Assembly (NCBI GenBank): GCA_024362935.1
Contig: JANCRA010000066.1
Coordinates: forward strand, 372,001-436,000
DNA: 64,000 nucleotides
From: Setophaga petechia
Taxonomy: Eukaryota; Chordata; Aves; Passeriformes; Parulidae
Direction of reading: 5' to 3'
The stretch's first letter is position 1. Every line of letters begins with the position of its first letter. A program made the position numbers and the translations under genes. Shown in pieces: positions 20,172 through 32,372 of the stretch. The notes beneath the pieces are model-generated. The model worked only from the letters and a program-made list of their open reading frames with translations. It was not told the origin of the DNA and did no database searches.

Positions 20172-23100
20172 TCAGTTTTGTATACAGTGACAGATTCACA
20201 ACAATGCCCAAACCCAGCATTTAATTTGTTGAAAAATTTTCCTGAATTTTTTTCCTGAAAAATTTTCCTGAAAACATTTCCTGCACTCTGAGCCTTCCCT
20301 AAAACTGCAGCAGAAGAAACCCAGGGGTGAATTTTGCCCTTAAGCTCCTGTGGGTCACATAGGTGGGGAAAGGAGTGGGTTTAAGTACTTTTAAACCAGA
20401 TTCGTGGCAATGACCAAACCCAACATTTAATTTGTTGAAATTTTTCTGAAAATTTTTTCTGAAAACATTTCCTGTGCTCTGGGTCTTCCCCAAAACTGCA
20501 GCAGCAGAAACTCTGGGGTAAATTTTTCCCTTGAGCTTCTCTGGGTCATGCAGGTGGGGAAAGGAGTGGGTTTAAGTACTTTTAAAGCAATAAGGAGGAA
20601 ATCCAGCTATCCCTGGGAGTTCCTGGTGTGGGGAAAGTGCTGCTTTCCCCCTCCTGCAGCAGAGCTGCAGCACAGCTGGGGAGGGCTCCCAAAAATGAGG
20701 GATCCCATCCCGGGCAGGCAGGGCAGGGATGGAGGTGGGTGTTTTGTATACAGCGACAGATTCACGACGATGCCCAAACCCAACATTTCATTTATTACAT
20801 TTTTTTTCCTGAAAACATCTCCTGTGCTCTAGGTCTTCCCTAAAACCACAGCAGCAGAAACCCAGGGGTAAATTTTGCCCTTGAGCTCCTGTGGGTCATA
20901 TAGGCAGGGAAATGAGTGGGTTTAAGTACTTTTAAACAAATAAGGGGGAAATCCAGCTATCCCTGCGAGTTCCTGGTGTGGGGAAAGTGCTGCTTTCCCC
21001 TTCCTGCAGCAGAGCTGCAGCACAGCTGGGCATGGAGGGCTCCCAAAAAGGAGGATCCCATCCCGGGCAGGCAGGGCAGGATGGAGGCGGGAGTTTTGTA
21101 CACCGCGACAGATTCGCGACAATGCCCAAACCCAACATTTATTTGTTGAAAATTTTCCGAAAATTTTTTCTGAAAACATTTCCTGTGCTCTGGGTCTTCC
21201 CTAAAACCGCAGCAGCAGAAACCCAGGAGTAAATTTTGCCCTTGAGCTCCTGTGGGTCATGCAGGTGGGGAAAGGAGTGGGTTTAAGTACTTTTAAAGCA
21301 ATAAGGAGGAAATCCAGCTATCCCTGCGAGTTTCTGACATGGGGAAAACGCTGCTTTCCCCCTCCTGCAGCAGAGCTGCAGCACAGCTGGGCATGGAGAG
21401 CTCCCAAAAAAGGGGGATCCCATCCCAGGCAGGCAGGGCAGGGATGGAGGTGGGAGTTTTGTGTACCGCAACAGATTCGCGGCAATGCCCAAACCCAACA
21501 TTTCATTTATTCAATTTTTTTTCCTGAAAACATCTCCTGTGCTCTAGGTCTTCCTTAAAACCGCAGAAGCAGAAACCCAGGGGTAAATTTTTCCCTTGAG
21601 CTCCTGTGGGTCATGCAGGTGGGGAAAGGAGTGGGTTTAAGTACTTTTAAAGCAATAAGGAGGAAATCCAGCTATCCCTGGGAGTTTTTGACATGGGGAA
21701 AACGCTGCTTTCCCCTTCCTGCAGCAGAGCTGCAGCACAGCTGGGCATGGAGGGCTCCAAAAAAGGGGGATCCCATCCCGGGCAGGCAGAGCAGGATGGA
21801 GGTGGGAGTTTTGTGTACCGCAACAGATTCGCGGCAATGCCCAAACCCAACATTTCATTTATTGAAATTTTTTTCCTGAAAACATCTCCTGTGCTCTGGG
21901 TCTTCCCTAAAACCGCAGCAGCAGAAACCCAGGGGTAAATTTTTCCCTTGAGCTCCTGTGGGTCATGCAGGTGGGGAAAGGAGTGGGTTTAAGTACTTTT
22001 AAACGAATAAGGGGGAAATCCAGCTATCCCTGGGAGTTTCTGACATGGGGAAAACGCTGCTTTCCCCCTCCTGCAGCAGAGCTGCAGCACAGCTGGGCAT
22101 GGAGGGCTCCAAAAAAGGGGGATCCCATCCCGGGCAGGCAGAGCAGGATGGAGGTGGGAGTTTTGTGTACCGCAACAGATTCGCGGCAATGCCCAAACCC
22201 AACATTTATTTGTTGAATTTTTTTTCCTGAAAATATTTCCTGTGCTCTGGGTCTTCCCTAAAACCGCAGCAGCAGAAACCCAGGGGTAAATTTCGCCATT
22301 GAGCTCCTGTGGGTCATGCAGGTGGGGAAAGGAGTGGGTCTAAGTACTTTTAAAGCAATAAGGAGGAAATCCAGCTATCCCTGGGAGTTTTTGACATGGG
22401 GAAAACGCTGCTTTCCCCCTCCTGCAGCAGAGCTGCAGCACAGCTGGGCATGGAGGGCTCCAAAAAAGGGGGAATCCCATCCCGGCCAGGCAGGGCAGGG
22501 ATGGAGGTGGGAGTTTTGTATACAGCAACAGATTCGCGGCAATGACCAAACCCAACATTTAATTTGTTGAAATTTTTCTGAAATTTTTTTCTGAAAACAT
22601 TTCCTGTGCTCTGGGTCTTCCCTAAAACTGCAGCAGCAGAAACCCTGGGGTAAATTTTGCCCTTGAGCTCCTGTGGGTCATATAGGCAGGGAAATGAGTG
22701 GGTTTAAGTACTTTTAAACAAATAAGGGGGAAATCCAGCTATCCCTGCGAGTTCCTGGTGTGGGGAAAGTGCTGCTTTCCCCTTCCTGCAGCAGAGCTGC
22801 AGCACAGCTGGGCATGGAGGGCTCCCAAAAAGGAGGATCCCATCCCGGGCAGGCAGGGCAGGATGGAGGCGGGAGTTTTGTACACCGCGACAGATTCGCG
22901 ACAATGCCCAAACCCAACATTTATTTGTTGAAAATTTTCCGAAAATTTTTTCTGAAAACATTTCCTGTGCTCTGGGTCTTCCCTAAAACCGCAGCAGCAG
23001 AAACCCAGGAGTAAATTTTGCCCTTGAGCTCCTGTGGGTCATGCAGGTGGGGAAAGGAGTGGGTTTAAGTACTTTTAAAGCAATAAGGAGGAAATCCAGC

Positions 23101-24290
23101 TATCCCTGCGAGTTTCTGACATGGGGAAAACGCTGCTTTCCCCCTCCTGCAGCAGAGCTGCAGCACAGCTGGGCATGGAGAGCTCCCAAAAAAGGGGGAT
23201 CCCATCCCAGGCAGGCAGGGCAGGGATGGAGGTGGGAGTTTTGTGTACCGCAACAGATTCGCGGCAATGCCCAAACCCAACATTTCATTTATTCAATTTT
23301 TTTTCCTGAAAACATCTCCTGTGCTCTAGGTCTTCCTTAAAACCGCAGAAGCAGAAACCCAGGGGTAAATTTTTCCCTTGAGCTCCTGTGGGTCATGCAG
23401 GTGGGGAAAGGAGTGGGTTTAAGTACTTTTAAAGCAATAAGGAGGAAATCCAGCTATCCCTGGGAGTTTTTGACATGGGGAAAACGCTGCTTTCCCCTTC
23501 CTGCAGCAGAGCTGCAGCACAGCTGGGCATGGAGGGCTCCAAAAAAGGGGGATCCCATCCCGGGCAGGCAGAGCAGGATGGAGGTGGGAGTTTTGTGTAC
23601 CGCAACAGATTCGCGGCAATGCCCAAACCCAACATTTCATTTATTGAAATTTTTTTCCTGAAAACATCTCCTGTGCTCTGGGTCTTCCCTAAAACCGCAG
23701 CAGCAGAAACCCAGGGGTAAATTTTTCCCTTGAGCTCCTGTGGGTCATGCAGGTGGGGAAAGGAGTGGGTTTAAGTACTTTTAAACGAATAAGGGGGAAA
23801 TCCAGCTATCCCTGGGAGTTTCTGACATGGGGAAAACGCTGCTTTCCCCCTCCTGCAGCAGAGCTGCAGCACAGCTGGGCATGGAGGGCTCCAAAAAAGG
23901 GGGATCCCATCCCGGGCAGGCAGAGCAGGATGGAGGTGGGAGTTTTGTGTACCGCAACAGATTCGCGGCAATGCCCAAACCCAACATTTATTTGTTGAAT
24001 TTTTTTTCCTGAAAATATTTCCTGTGCTCTGGGTCTTCCCTAAAACCGCAGCAGCAGAAACCCAGGGGTAAATTTCGCCATTGAGCTCCTGTGGGTCATG
24101 CAGGTGGGGAAAGGAGTGGGTCTAAGTACTTTTAAAGCAATAAGGAGGAAATCCAGCTATCCCTGGGAGTTTTTGACATGGGGAAAACGCTGCTTTCCCC
24201 CTCCTGCAGCAGAGCTGCAGCACAGCTGGGCATGGAGGGCTCCCAAAAGGGGGATCCCATCCCGGGCAGGCAGGGCAGGATGGAGGTGCC
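20172..24290 (+). repeat. ~352-bp satellite with 1,782-bp higher-order repeat
   Basis: Monomers begin around AGTGGGTTTAAGTACTTTTA at about 20,567, 20,917, 21,278, 21,632, 21,984, 22,335, 22,699, 23,060, 23,414, 23,766 and 24,117. Lengths run 350-364 bp. An earlier unit at 20,371 is deleted to 196 bp. The lengths 361-354-352-351 recur, and all six-frame translations of ~20,916-22,459 repeat exactly 1,782 bp later. So five monomers form a higher-order unit present almost twice with no visible difference. Each monomer contains CTGCAGCAGAGCTGCAGCAC, a near-palindrome. Short open frames (60-99 codons) occur on both strands and vary between monomers, which argues against coding. Confidence 0.96.
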
Positions 24291-24977
24291 CTTCCCCAGG
24301 GGCAGCTCCCAGCGAGGCGCTCGGAGCGCAGCGGGACGCGCTGATCGGAGCTGATCGGGGGAGATCAAAGCTCTCCTTTTATCTCATCCTCCCTTCTGCC
24401 TCCTTCCACAGCTGGAGGGCGTGTGTTCCCCTCCTTTGTAGCTGCTCCATCCCCTTCTTTAAATCTTCACTTAAAGCCTCCCTTTCTTCTCCAGCAGGCA
24501 GCCGAGTCCTCCCCGAGCGCGCCGTTGTGATGCCCATGGAGGATCCTGTTCCAGAGGCATCAATTACACGGCCCCGTGTCGCTCCCTCTCGCTGAGCATC
24601 TCTGGCAGGTACCACTCGGTGTTAAGTGCACATTAAGCATCACAAAGAGCGGCTCGGGGGGACAGCCCAGCCCTGCTGCTCGTTAGGATCGGTGTGGGGA
24701 TGAAGGCTGAGCCCCCCCTCGCTGCTGCCGGCGCTGCCAGCGCCTAATTGGATCCAATGTAAGGTATTAGAGGCACATTAGGAGGTGACACAAATTGGGT
24801 TTGGCTCCTTCTCGGCGAGCACCGAGAGGCCTCGGGGTTGTGATGAGCACAGGGGGGTGTGCCAGGGTGTCAGTGTCACCTCCTGGCACGGGGGACCTCG
24901 GGGCTGCAGCACCCAGAATGAGCAACTGAGCGTTGTCACCTGCAGAACGGGCTGGGAGTGCTGCTGGGCAACCCTGG
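24291..24977. other. Single-copy, partly CpG-rich stretch after the satellite
   Basis: The array ends within a monomer at about 24,290. The first 70 bp and 24,640-24,850 are CpG-richer than the surroundings. Even composition, no exon recognised; candidate regulatory or conserved sequence by inference only. Confidence 0.4.
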
Positions 24978-26552
24978 CAGCAGAAGGGCTCAGAGATCTG
25001 GGGGGCCACCCCAAATCCCATTGCCTTTGGCAATCACTCACTGCAGAATGGTTCAGAGGTCTGAGGGTCACCAGAAATCCCATATCCTTTAGAAATCCCT
25101 GGCAGCAGAAGGGCTCACAGGCCTGTAGGGCCATCCCAAATCCCATATCCTTTGGCAATCCCTCGCTGCAGAAGGGCTCAGAGGTCTGAGGGTCACCAGA
25201 AATCCCATATCCTTTGGAAATCCCTGGCAGCAGAAGGGCTCACAGGCCTGTAGGGCCATCCCAAACCCCATATCCTGTGGCAATCCCGCACTGCAGAAGG
25301 GCTCAGAGATCTGGGGGCCACCCCAAATCCCATTGCCTTTGGCAATCCCACTCAGCAGAAGGGCTCGGGGGCACCATCCCAAATCCCATATCCTTTGGCA
25401 GTAGAAGGATTCACAGGTCTGGAGGGCCACCCCAAATCCCATATCCTTTGGCAATCCCACTCAGCAGAAGGGCTCAGAGGTCTGAGGGTCACCAGAAATC
25501 CCATATCCTTTGGAAATCCCTGGCAGCAGAAGGGCTCACAGGCCTGTAGGGCCACCCCAAATCCCATTGCCTTTGGCAATCACTCACTGCAGAAGGGCTC
25601 AGAGATCTGGGGGGCCACCCCAAATCCCACATCCTTTGGCAGTAGAAGGGCTCACAGGTCTAGAGGGCCACCCCAAATCCCATATCCTTTGGAAACTCCA
25701 GGCAGCAGAAGGGTTCACAGGTCTGCAGGGCCATCCCAAATCCCATTTCCTTTGGTAGCAGAAGGGCTGTGGAGGGCCAGCCAAAATCCCATTTCCTTTG
25801 GCAACCCCTCACTGCAGAAGGGCTCAGAGGTCTGGGGAGCCACCCCAAATCCCAAATCCTTGGGAAACTCCTGGCAACACAAGGGTTCTGGAGGGCCACC
25901 CTAAATCCCATATCCTTTGGAAATCCCTGGCAGCAGAAGGGCTCACAGGCCTGTAGGGCCATCCCAAACCCCATTTCCTTTGGCAATCCCTCACTACAGA
26001 AGGGTACAGAGGTCTGGAGGGTCACCCCAAATGCCATATCCTTTGGCAGCATAAGGGCTCACAGGCCTGTAGAGCCATGCCAAATCCCATTTCCTTTGGC
26101 AGCCCCTCGCTGCAGAAGGGCTCACAGGTCTGGGGGCAATCCTAAATCCCATTTCCTTTGGAAACCCCTGGCAGCAGAAGGGCTCACAGGTCTGAAGGGT
26201 CACCCTTAATTCCATTTCCTTTGGCAATCCCACTCAGCAGAAGGGTTCATGGGTCTGGGGGTCACCCCAAATCCCATATCCATTGGTAGCAGAAGGGCTC
26301 ACAAGTCTGGGGAGCCACCCCAAATCCCATATCCATTGGCAGCAGAAGGGCTCTGGAGGGTCACCCCAAACCCCATTTCCTTTGGCAATCCCTCACTGCA
26401 GAAAGGTTCAAAGGTGTGGGGGCCCACCCCAAATCCCAGCACCCTCTGGGGGAAGAACATTTCCTGCTATCCTTTGGCAACCCCTGGCAGCAGAAGGGCT
26501 CACAGGTCTGGAGGGCCATCCCAAACCCCATTTCCTATTCCTGCTGATGAGG
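24978..26552 (+). repeat. 62/63-bp minisatellite
   Basis: The core CCCAAATCCCATATCCTTTG plus GCAGCAGAAGGGCTCACAGG repeats about 25 times. Consecutive GAAGGGCTCA words at 25,108, 25,171 and 25,233 are 63 and 62 bp apart. Units alternate between GGAAATCCCTGGCAGCAG and GGCAATCCCTCACTGCAG types. Several units are shortened by ~14 bp. Frames of 113-169 codons on both strands are artefacts. Confidence 0.94.
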
Positions 26553-27885
26553 GATGCACCCAGCTGTTTACAGGGGCCTGGCAGCCCGAGGAAAATGCCA
26601 GATTATCCCTGGGGCTGGCACTGAGGGCTCAGGGCATCCCCTGCACAGGGCTGCAGGGCATCGCTGCTGAAGGGCAAAGACTCTCAGCCAAACCTCAGCA
26701 GAGCCAGAGTTCCTGAGGCTCTGTTCCCACTTTGTTCTGCCCAAAAAGAGCTCATCACCTCATCCTGCCATTGCCTTGCCCTTTTTCCCAGGATCCTGCA
26801 GACCTGGGGAGCTCCTTTGGGCACAGGGATCACAGGGCTGGACCTGGCAGAGCTCGGGGGCACCACTGGAGCTGCAGGATGGGCTGAGGGCTTCATTAAT
26901 CCTTGAATCTCACCTGAAGCAGCTCTTTGCTGCCCTCAAACCTTCCTGGAGAAGCTTTTTGCTGCCCTCAAACCTTCCTGGAGCAGCTCTGTGCTGCCCA
27001 GAGGCCCGGGCAGGGTCAGGCTGTGCTGTGCAGGAGGAGGTTAAAGTCCTTGACTGTGCTCACAGTGACTGCAGAGGCTGCTGCTCACAGGCACCCCCAG
27101 CCTGCTTTAATATCTCACAGCAATGAGAGATTCTGCAGCTCAACCACAGGCTGGAGAAAAAAACTTGTATGGGTTCAGAATTTACTGCCTTTTAATTTCC
27201 TGCATTATGATTTTCTGCATTTCCTGAGTTTAATTTCTTGCAATTTTTATTTTCTCATCGCTGTCCAAGAGCAGATCTGGGGTCTATTCTTCTTACTGCT
27301 CAGACCAAAAATACTGCACAGCCAGCAATTCCCTGCAATATATTTATTTGCACCTTCAGCACATTTTTTTGTCCTCCCCCACCAAAAAAATACGCTCAAC
27401 CCCCCCCAGAAAAACACTGAAAAAAAAACCCCAAAAATATTCTGGCAAAAAAGTGAGGGAATATTGAACAATTCAAGTAAAGCACTGCAGGTCACCTTCT
27501 GAAGGTGAGTGGAGAATTAGAGTTTCTGTTGAAGGTGCTCCTGTTTGAGGAACAAAATGCAGAAATTGGGGGTGCGGGGGGTGCTTTGAGCAGACACAAC
27601 ACTGCCAGGAGCTCTGCTGGGAGCCATCGGTGCCAGGCACAGCTGCCCCTCAGCCTTTCTGCTCTCAGCACCACAGTCAGCACCCAGGGGCCCTCCTGTG
27701 CTTCATTTTAATAGAGGAGCACAAGGAGGTGAAATCAGGGTCATTTTCTTCCTGCCACATTGTCCCAGTGCCCTGGAGCAGAGCTTGGTGCTGGCCAGGA
27801 AGGTCCAGGGCACAGGAGAGGCATCAGTGAGTGATGGCACAGCCAGGAGAGGCAGGAAAAACTCCCTGGAGCAGAGATTTTGTCA
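26553..27885. other. Unclassified single-copy stretch with a small tandem repeat
   Basis: At 26,916-27,003 a ~32-bp unit (CAGCTCTTTGCTGCCCTCAA then ACCTTCCTGG) occurs three times. AT-rich at 27,140-27,470, with C-runs and A-runs near 27,365-27,440. A 191-codon open frame spans 26,927-27,502 but has no recognisable domain and crosses the tandem repeat. I do not call it a gene. Confidence 0.4.
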
Positions 27886-28143
27886 TCACTGTTGGGGAAG
27901 GTGAAACAGGAAAGCCTTACAAATATGATTGTCTGGCAAAAGATTTTGAGAATATGGAAACTGTAAGTGAGATTGAAATGAAAGCAAGCTTTGAGATCCC
28001 TCAGTTACTGAACAACTGGAAAACAATGGCATGGCCAGCTGAAGGTGATCCCCTTTGGATCAAACAATTCCCTCTGCTTGCAGACAGGCCCAAGGCTCAG
28101 AGCAGACCCTGCTGGCTTGGCAGAAGGGGCCCAAAGAGGAGTT
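27886..28143 (+). mobile_element. ERV-like 3' internal segment with short open frame
   Basis: An open frame of about 84 codons shared with the inverted copy at 48,346-48,595 ends just before a purine-rich stretch (GGGGCCCAAAGAGGAG). That stretch precedes a TG... LTR start at 28,144. Coding tail, polypurine tract, then LTR is the expected layout of the 3' end of an endogenous retrovirus. The encoded segment could not be assigned to a particular retroviral protein. The two copies differ at about seven bases in ~255. Confidence 0.65.
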
Positions 28144-28575
28144 TGTAGGGTTTAAAATGTAACCCAGTGTAGGAATGTAATGATTCTTATAGGCTGTATG
28201 GAAATGCTGTAGGATTTGTATCTTGGACTAGACTGGTTAGTGAGAATCAGAGTATTCAACATAGAAGAAGATTTATGGTATTGTAAGGGGAACCTCACTC
28301 TCTTACTTTTCTATGCTCTTACTCTTACCTCTTGTCTCTTAGCTCTTGCCTTTTACGCTCTTATCTCTTTTTGCTCTCTTATGCTTTTACTCTCTCACCC
28401 TCTCATCCTCTCTCCCCCTCTCTTCTCTCAGCCCTGCTCTGAGCTGTGGCTGGCAGCTCCCAGCAGGGCCCTGCACCCAGGCCCTTTGCAATAACCCACA
28501 AGTTCCCAGCCCTGGCTGCAGAGATCTCTGCTCTCTGTCCATCCTGACCATCCTACCCCCATCAATCCCACACAT
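28144..28575 (+). mobile_element. Associated 3' LTR (family G), copy 1
   Basis: It starts TGTAGGGTTTAAAATGTAAC. The middle is a CTCTTA/CTCTC pyrimidine-rich zone (28,290-28,430). The end contains CCTTTGCAATAACCCACAAG, probably a decayed AATAAA polyadenylation signal, and the U5-like GCAGAGATCTCTGCTCTCTG. The exact 3' boundary is uncertain. The inverted copy ends at about 47,940. Confidence 0.65.
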
Positions 28576-29009
28576 CACATTATTCAGCACAGCCCCAGGG
28601 CTGTCAGAGCTCCAGGTCCTGCTCCCTTCCAGCACCAGCTTCAAACCTTCCCAGGACCTGCAGAGCACCTGCTCCTGCCCTGACTTGCTGAGGAAATCAG
28701 GCTCCTTGCTGTGAGAAGGATTTAATTACATTTTGAAACCCCTTTTCAGAGAGCCCTCAGTGCTGACTAACCCTGCCCGTGGTCTGGGCTAGACTTTGAG
28801 CCCAGCATTTATTCAAGATCAAAGGCACTCGTGGAGCTGATTTATCACCCTGATTTCTGCACAGATTGCTGGGGTTTTCCCCACTCTTGACACACAGAGC
28901 TTTTTAACCTGGGAGAATTGGATTTAAGCAGGGACAGAGAACATTAACTGGGTAGAAGTGGAATTAAGCAGGGATTTTTTTCCAGGAGCTGGACTGATGA
29001 TCCTCCCAA
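28576..29009. other. Unclassified single-copy stretch
   Basis: No recognised feature. Ends with the 6-bp target duplication (TCCCAA, 29,004-29,009) of the next LTR. Confidence 0.4.
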
Positions 29010-29389
29010 TGTCACAGACATCTTTTATGGAAAATCCTTTCCTTAGGATTTTTTCCTCCTGAGAAGCTGAGAGGCCTCAGGAACAAAATGTAAACATTGA
29101 TTATCTGCTGCTGTGGAATGCAACAGGTGCATCTGGGATTGGCCCATCTTGGATATTTCTAATTAATGGCCAATCACAGTCAGCTGGTTCAGGGTCTCTG
29201 TCCGAGCCAAAAAGCTTTGTTATCATTCCTTCCTATTCTATTCTTAGCCAGCCTTCTGAGATGAAACCTTTTCTTCTATTCTTTTAGTATAGTTTTAACA
29301 TAATATATATCATAAAATAATAAATCAGCCTTTTGAAACATGGAGTCAGATCCTCATCTCTTCCCTCATCTGAAAACCCCTGTGCACTT
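29010..29389 (+). mobile_element. Solo LTR, ~380-bp family (family B), copy 1
   Basis: It begins TGTCACAGACATCTTTTATG. It contains TCAGGAACAAAATGTAAACA, a GGCCAATCACAG CCAAT-type box and an AATAAATCAGCC polyadenylation-type signal. The 3' terminus is shortened (TGTGCACTT), but the 6-bp target duplication TCCCAA is exact (29,004-29,009 and 29,390-29,395). A 6-bp duplication is typical of class II (ERVK-type) elements. No internal region is present. Confidence 0.9.
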
Positions 29390-29395
29390 TCCCAA

Positions 29396-30074
29396 CCCAG
29401 GATATTCCATGATTCTGCAGTTCTGGGCCTGGGAAGTGCCAGGAAGATGCAGATTTGGGCTGAGGAGCAGGTCCTGGATGCTGGCAAGGAAGATGAGGGT
29501 CTCCTGCTGAGCTCTGTGACACTTTGCTAAAGTGTTCTGAGAGCTCTTCCTTCCCAACCCAGGCAGCTAATGGCTGGTTTATGTCCTGAAGCATGAGGGT
29601 TTAGGTCCCCTGCAGATTTTTATCCCATTTAATGTAACTGTAGATATCCTCTGTATTCATATAAATGAATAATCCTTTCTGAATCCTTCTAAGCACTTTG
29701 CCTTAGCAGGCTGGATGTTATTAATCATAATGCTCTGCACTTAGACAGCATTTTACCTATTCCCAGCACTGAACAAACACTGCCTAATTAACCTTCCCCA
29801 TGCCAGGGGAGGTGATTATCACCCTTGCTGTCTGGGGGGGAAGGTGGCACCAAAAGTGTCACTGAGTGGATTTTGGGGTCAGGGCTGCCCCTTTCTCCTC
29901 CTTTGCTGTGGCTCTGGGCTCAGGTCAGCCTCTGTGGATACAGACCTACTCAAAACTTCCATTTCCTTCCTGAGAACTCATAAAAACACAGCATGGAATG
30001 GCCTTAAAGCTCATCCAGCTCTGCCTTCCACCATGGATATTTTGTCATATCCCAGGCTGCTCCCAGCCCGGTCC
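29396..30074. other. Unclassified single-copy stretch
   Basis: Even composition with AT-rich pieces at 29,610-29,760; no exon or repeat recognised. Confidence 0.4.
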
Positions 30075-30740
30075 AGCTGGGAAGGGAAATTCAAGGCAAT
30101 GCCCTCACAAAGTGAAAAATGGAATATTGGAATGCCAGAATTCACAGAGTGACTGGGTTGGAAGAGACCTTCAAGATCATTGAGACCAACCCATGCCCTA
30201 ACAACTCAATGAAACCATCCCAGAATGGTTTGGTTTGGAAGGGACCTTAAATCCCACCCAGTGCACCCCTGCCATGGCAGGGACACCTCCCACAGTCCCA
30301 GGGGCTCCAGCCTGGCCTTGGGCACTGCCAGGGCTCCAGGGGCAGCCACAGCTGCTCTGGGCACCCTGGCACAGCCCAAACCTCTCTAACCAGGCCTTGC
30401 CAGGCTACAAACCCCCTGTGGGAAATGGCACTGGGGGCACCTGCAAGCAGCCAGGCAATCATTCTTTCCTTTCCTTTCTCCATTTGCTGCAATGGCTTTT
30501 GGTGCTGGTTTCCATCCTGGATTGAGGAATGTGAATGCCAGAGTGGTTTGGGTGGGAAGGGATCTTCAATGGCAGCTGATTGCAGCCCAGGGCCAGCTCC
30601 CACTGTGCCAGGTGCTGCCAGCCCCAATGTCCAGCCTGGCCTTGGGCACTGCCAGGGCTCCAGGGGCAGCCACAGCTGCTCTGGGCACCTGTGCCAGGGC
30701 TCCCCACCCTCACAGGGAAGAATTTTCCCCTGATATTTAA
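30075..30740 (-). mobile_element. Composite of CR1 pieces, arm 2 of an inverted duplication
   Basis: Minus-strand counterpart of 13,340-13,915. It runs from TTCAAGGCAATGCCCTCACA (30,090) through a reversed CR1 tail and the same non-CR1 middle (TGGTTTCCATCCTGGATTGA at 30,507) to a second reversed CR1 3' end. To the right it continues into CR1 body (CCCCACCCTCACAGGGAAGA, then TTTTCCCCTGATATTTAATC) that the other arm lacks. Confidence 0.78.
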
Positions 30741-31087
30741 TCCAATCCTACTTTCTGTCAGTGTAAAGCCACCCCCTTTCCCTGTCCCTACATGCCCTTG
30801 TGAAGACTCCCTCTCCCTTTTTCTTGCAGAATTCTGGGACAACATCATTTAATTCCCCTAAAACCGACTGGCTTTTTGCACTGGAGGTGCAGAGAGCTGC
30901 AAACTGGAGCTGAAACCATTTAATTAACAAAACAGAAATCAGCGCTGTGAAAACCGAGATGTTCTTGAGGGCAATTTTTGTCTCGTCAAAGCAATGGGGA
31001 GTTGGGGTGGGTGGAGGGAAATGCCACCAGAGCAGCTCAGGCTGGGTTTGCTCTGCAGCCAGCACCACCAGCAGCAGGGGAATAGTG
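30741..31087. other. Unclassified stretch
   Basis: The first ~90 bp may still be CR1-derived (TGTAAAGCCACCCCCTTTCC). The rest is single-copy with no gene recognised. Confidence 0.4.
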
Positions 31088-31090
31088 ATG

Positions 31091-31127
<37 letters not shown>

Positions 31128-31135
31128 TGATGATG
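31088..31135 (+). repeat. (AAT)n microsatellite
   Basis: About 13 perfect AAT/ATA triplets followed by four GAT triplets. Confidence 0.95.
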
Positions 31136-31327
31136 CTAACGAGAATATTCCTGTGCCTGGGTTCCCCGCAGCATCCTGCTCCCACAGATCCCAGAGCACA
31201 TTAGAAATGGGGCTGCTGCTGTCACTCCTCCTGCTCAGGCTGCCTTGGCACAAATGCCACACAGCTCAGAGCCAGGCTGGAGCTGGCACCACCCCCCGTG
31301 TCCCCTGGGGGTGCCGAGGCTCTGAGA

Positions 31328-31712
31328 CACCCCCAGCAGGGCTGGCACAGCCCCTGGCACACCCTGCTGGGGTGGCACTGTCCCTGTCACACCCTGCTGG
31401 GGTGGCACTGTCCCTGTCACACCCTGCTGGGCTGGCACAGTCCCTGGCACACCCTGCTGGGGTGGGACAGCCCCTGTCACACCCTGCTGGGGTGGCGCTG
31501 TCCCTGTCACACCCTGCTGGGGTGGTACAGCCCCTGGCACACCCAGCAGGACTGGCACTGTCCCTGGCACACCCAGCAGGGCTGGCACAGTCCCTGGCAC
31601 ACCCAGCAGGGATGGAACAGTCCCTGTCACCCCCAGCAGGGCTGGCACAGCCCCTGGCACACCCTGCTGGAGTGGCACAGTCCCTGGCACAGTCCCTGTC
31701 ACCCCCTGCTGC
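31328..31712 (+). repeat. 30-bp minisatellite
   Basis: The unit CCTGGCACACCCTGCTGGGG plus TGGCACAGTC (30 bp) repeats about 13 times, in CCCTGCTGG and CCCAGCAGG types. Thirty is a multiple of three, so in-frame 10-residue peptide repeats run within long open frames on both strands. No gene context supports coding. Confidence 0.94.
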
Positions 31713-31910
31713 CCATGGACCTTGCATCCTTCCTGCCCTGGGCTGCTCCATGCAGTCTCACCCTCCTTCACCCCATCCCACACAGGGTTAATTAACCCTT
31801 CCTGGCCCAGGGATGAGGCCCAAGGGATGAGGAGAGAGCAACCCATGGCCAGGACACTGGGAGCTCCCTGCCATGGCTGGGAGATGGAGAATTGCCTTCC
31901 CAGGGTTCCT

Positions 31911-32372
31911 TTCCTCTTTCCTTTCCTTTCCTTTCCTTTCCTTTCCTTTCCTTTCCTTTCCTTTCCTTTCCTTTCCTTTCCTTTCCTTTCCTTTCCTTTC
32001 CTTTCCTTTCCTTTCCTTTCCTTTCCTTTCCTTTCCTTTCTCCTTTCCTTTCTCCTTTCCTTTCTCCTTTCCTTTCTCCTTTCCTTTCTCCTTTCCTTTC
32101 TCCTTTCCTTTCTCCTTTCCTTTCTCCTTTCCTTTCTCCTTTCCTTTCTCCTTCCCTTTCTCCTTCCCTTTCTCCTTCCCTTTCTCCTTTCCTTTCTCCT
32201 TTCCTTTCTCCTTCCCTTTCTCCTTCCCTTTCTCCTTCCCTTCCCTTCCCTTCCCTTCCCTTCCCTTCCCTTCCCTTCCCTTCCCTTCCCTTCCCTTCCC
32301 TTCCCTTCCCTTCCCTTCCCTTCCCTTCCCTTCCCTTCCCTTCCCTTCCCTTCCCTTCCCTTCCCTTCCCGT
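31911..32372 (+). repeat. Polypyrimidine array: (CTTTC)n, CTTTCTCCTTTC, then (CCCTT)n
   Basis: Three successive homopyrimidine zones are present: CTTTC pentamers (to ~32,040), a 12-bp CTCCTTTCCTTT type (to ~32,235) and perfect CCCTT pentamers (to ~32,370). The strand is almost purely C/T for 460 bp, so triplex (H-DNA) formation is plausible. Frames of up to 468 codons on both strands are artefacts. Confidence 0.97.

Noticed and set aside
20548..24595. Recurring 80-165-codon frames in each satellite monomer
   Set aside because: Open frames occur on both strands of the same monomers and change length between monomers; no sign of selection for a protein.
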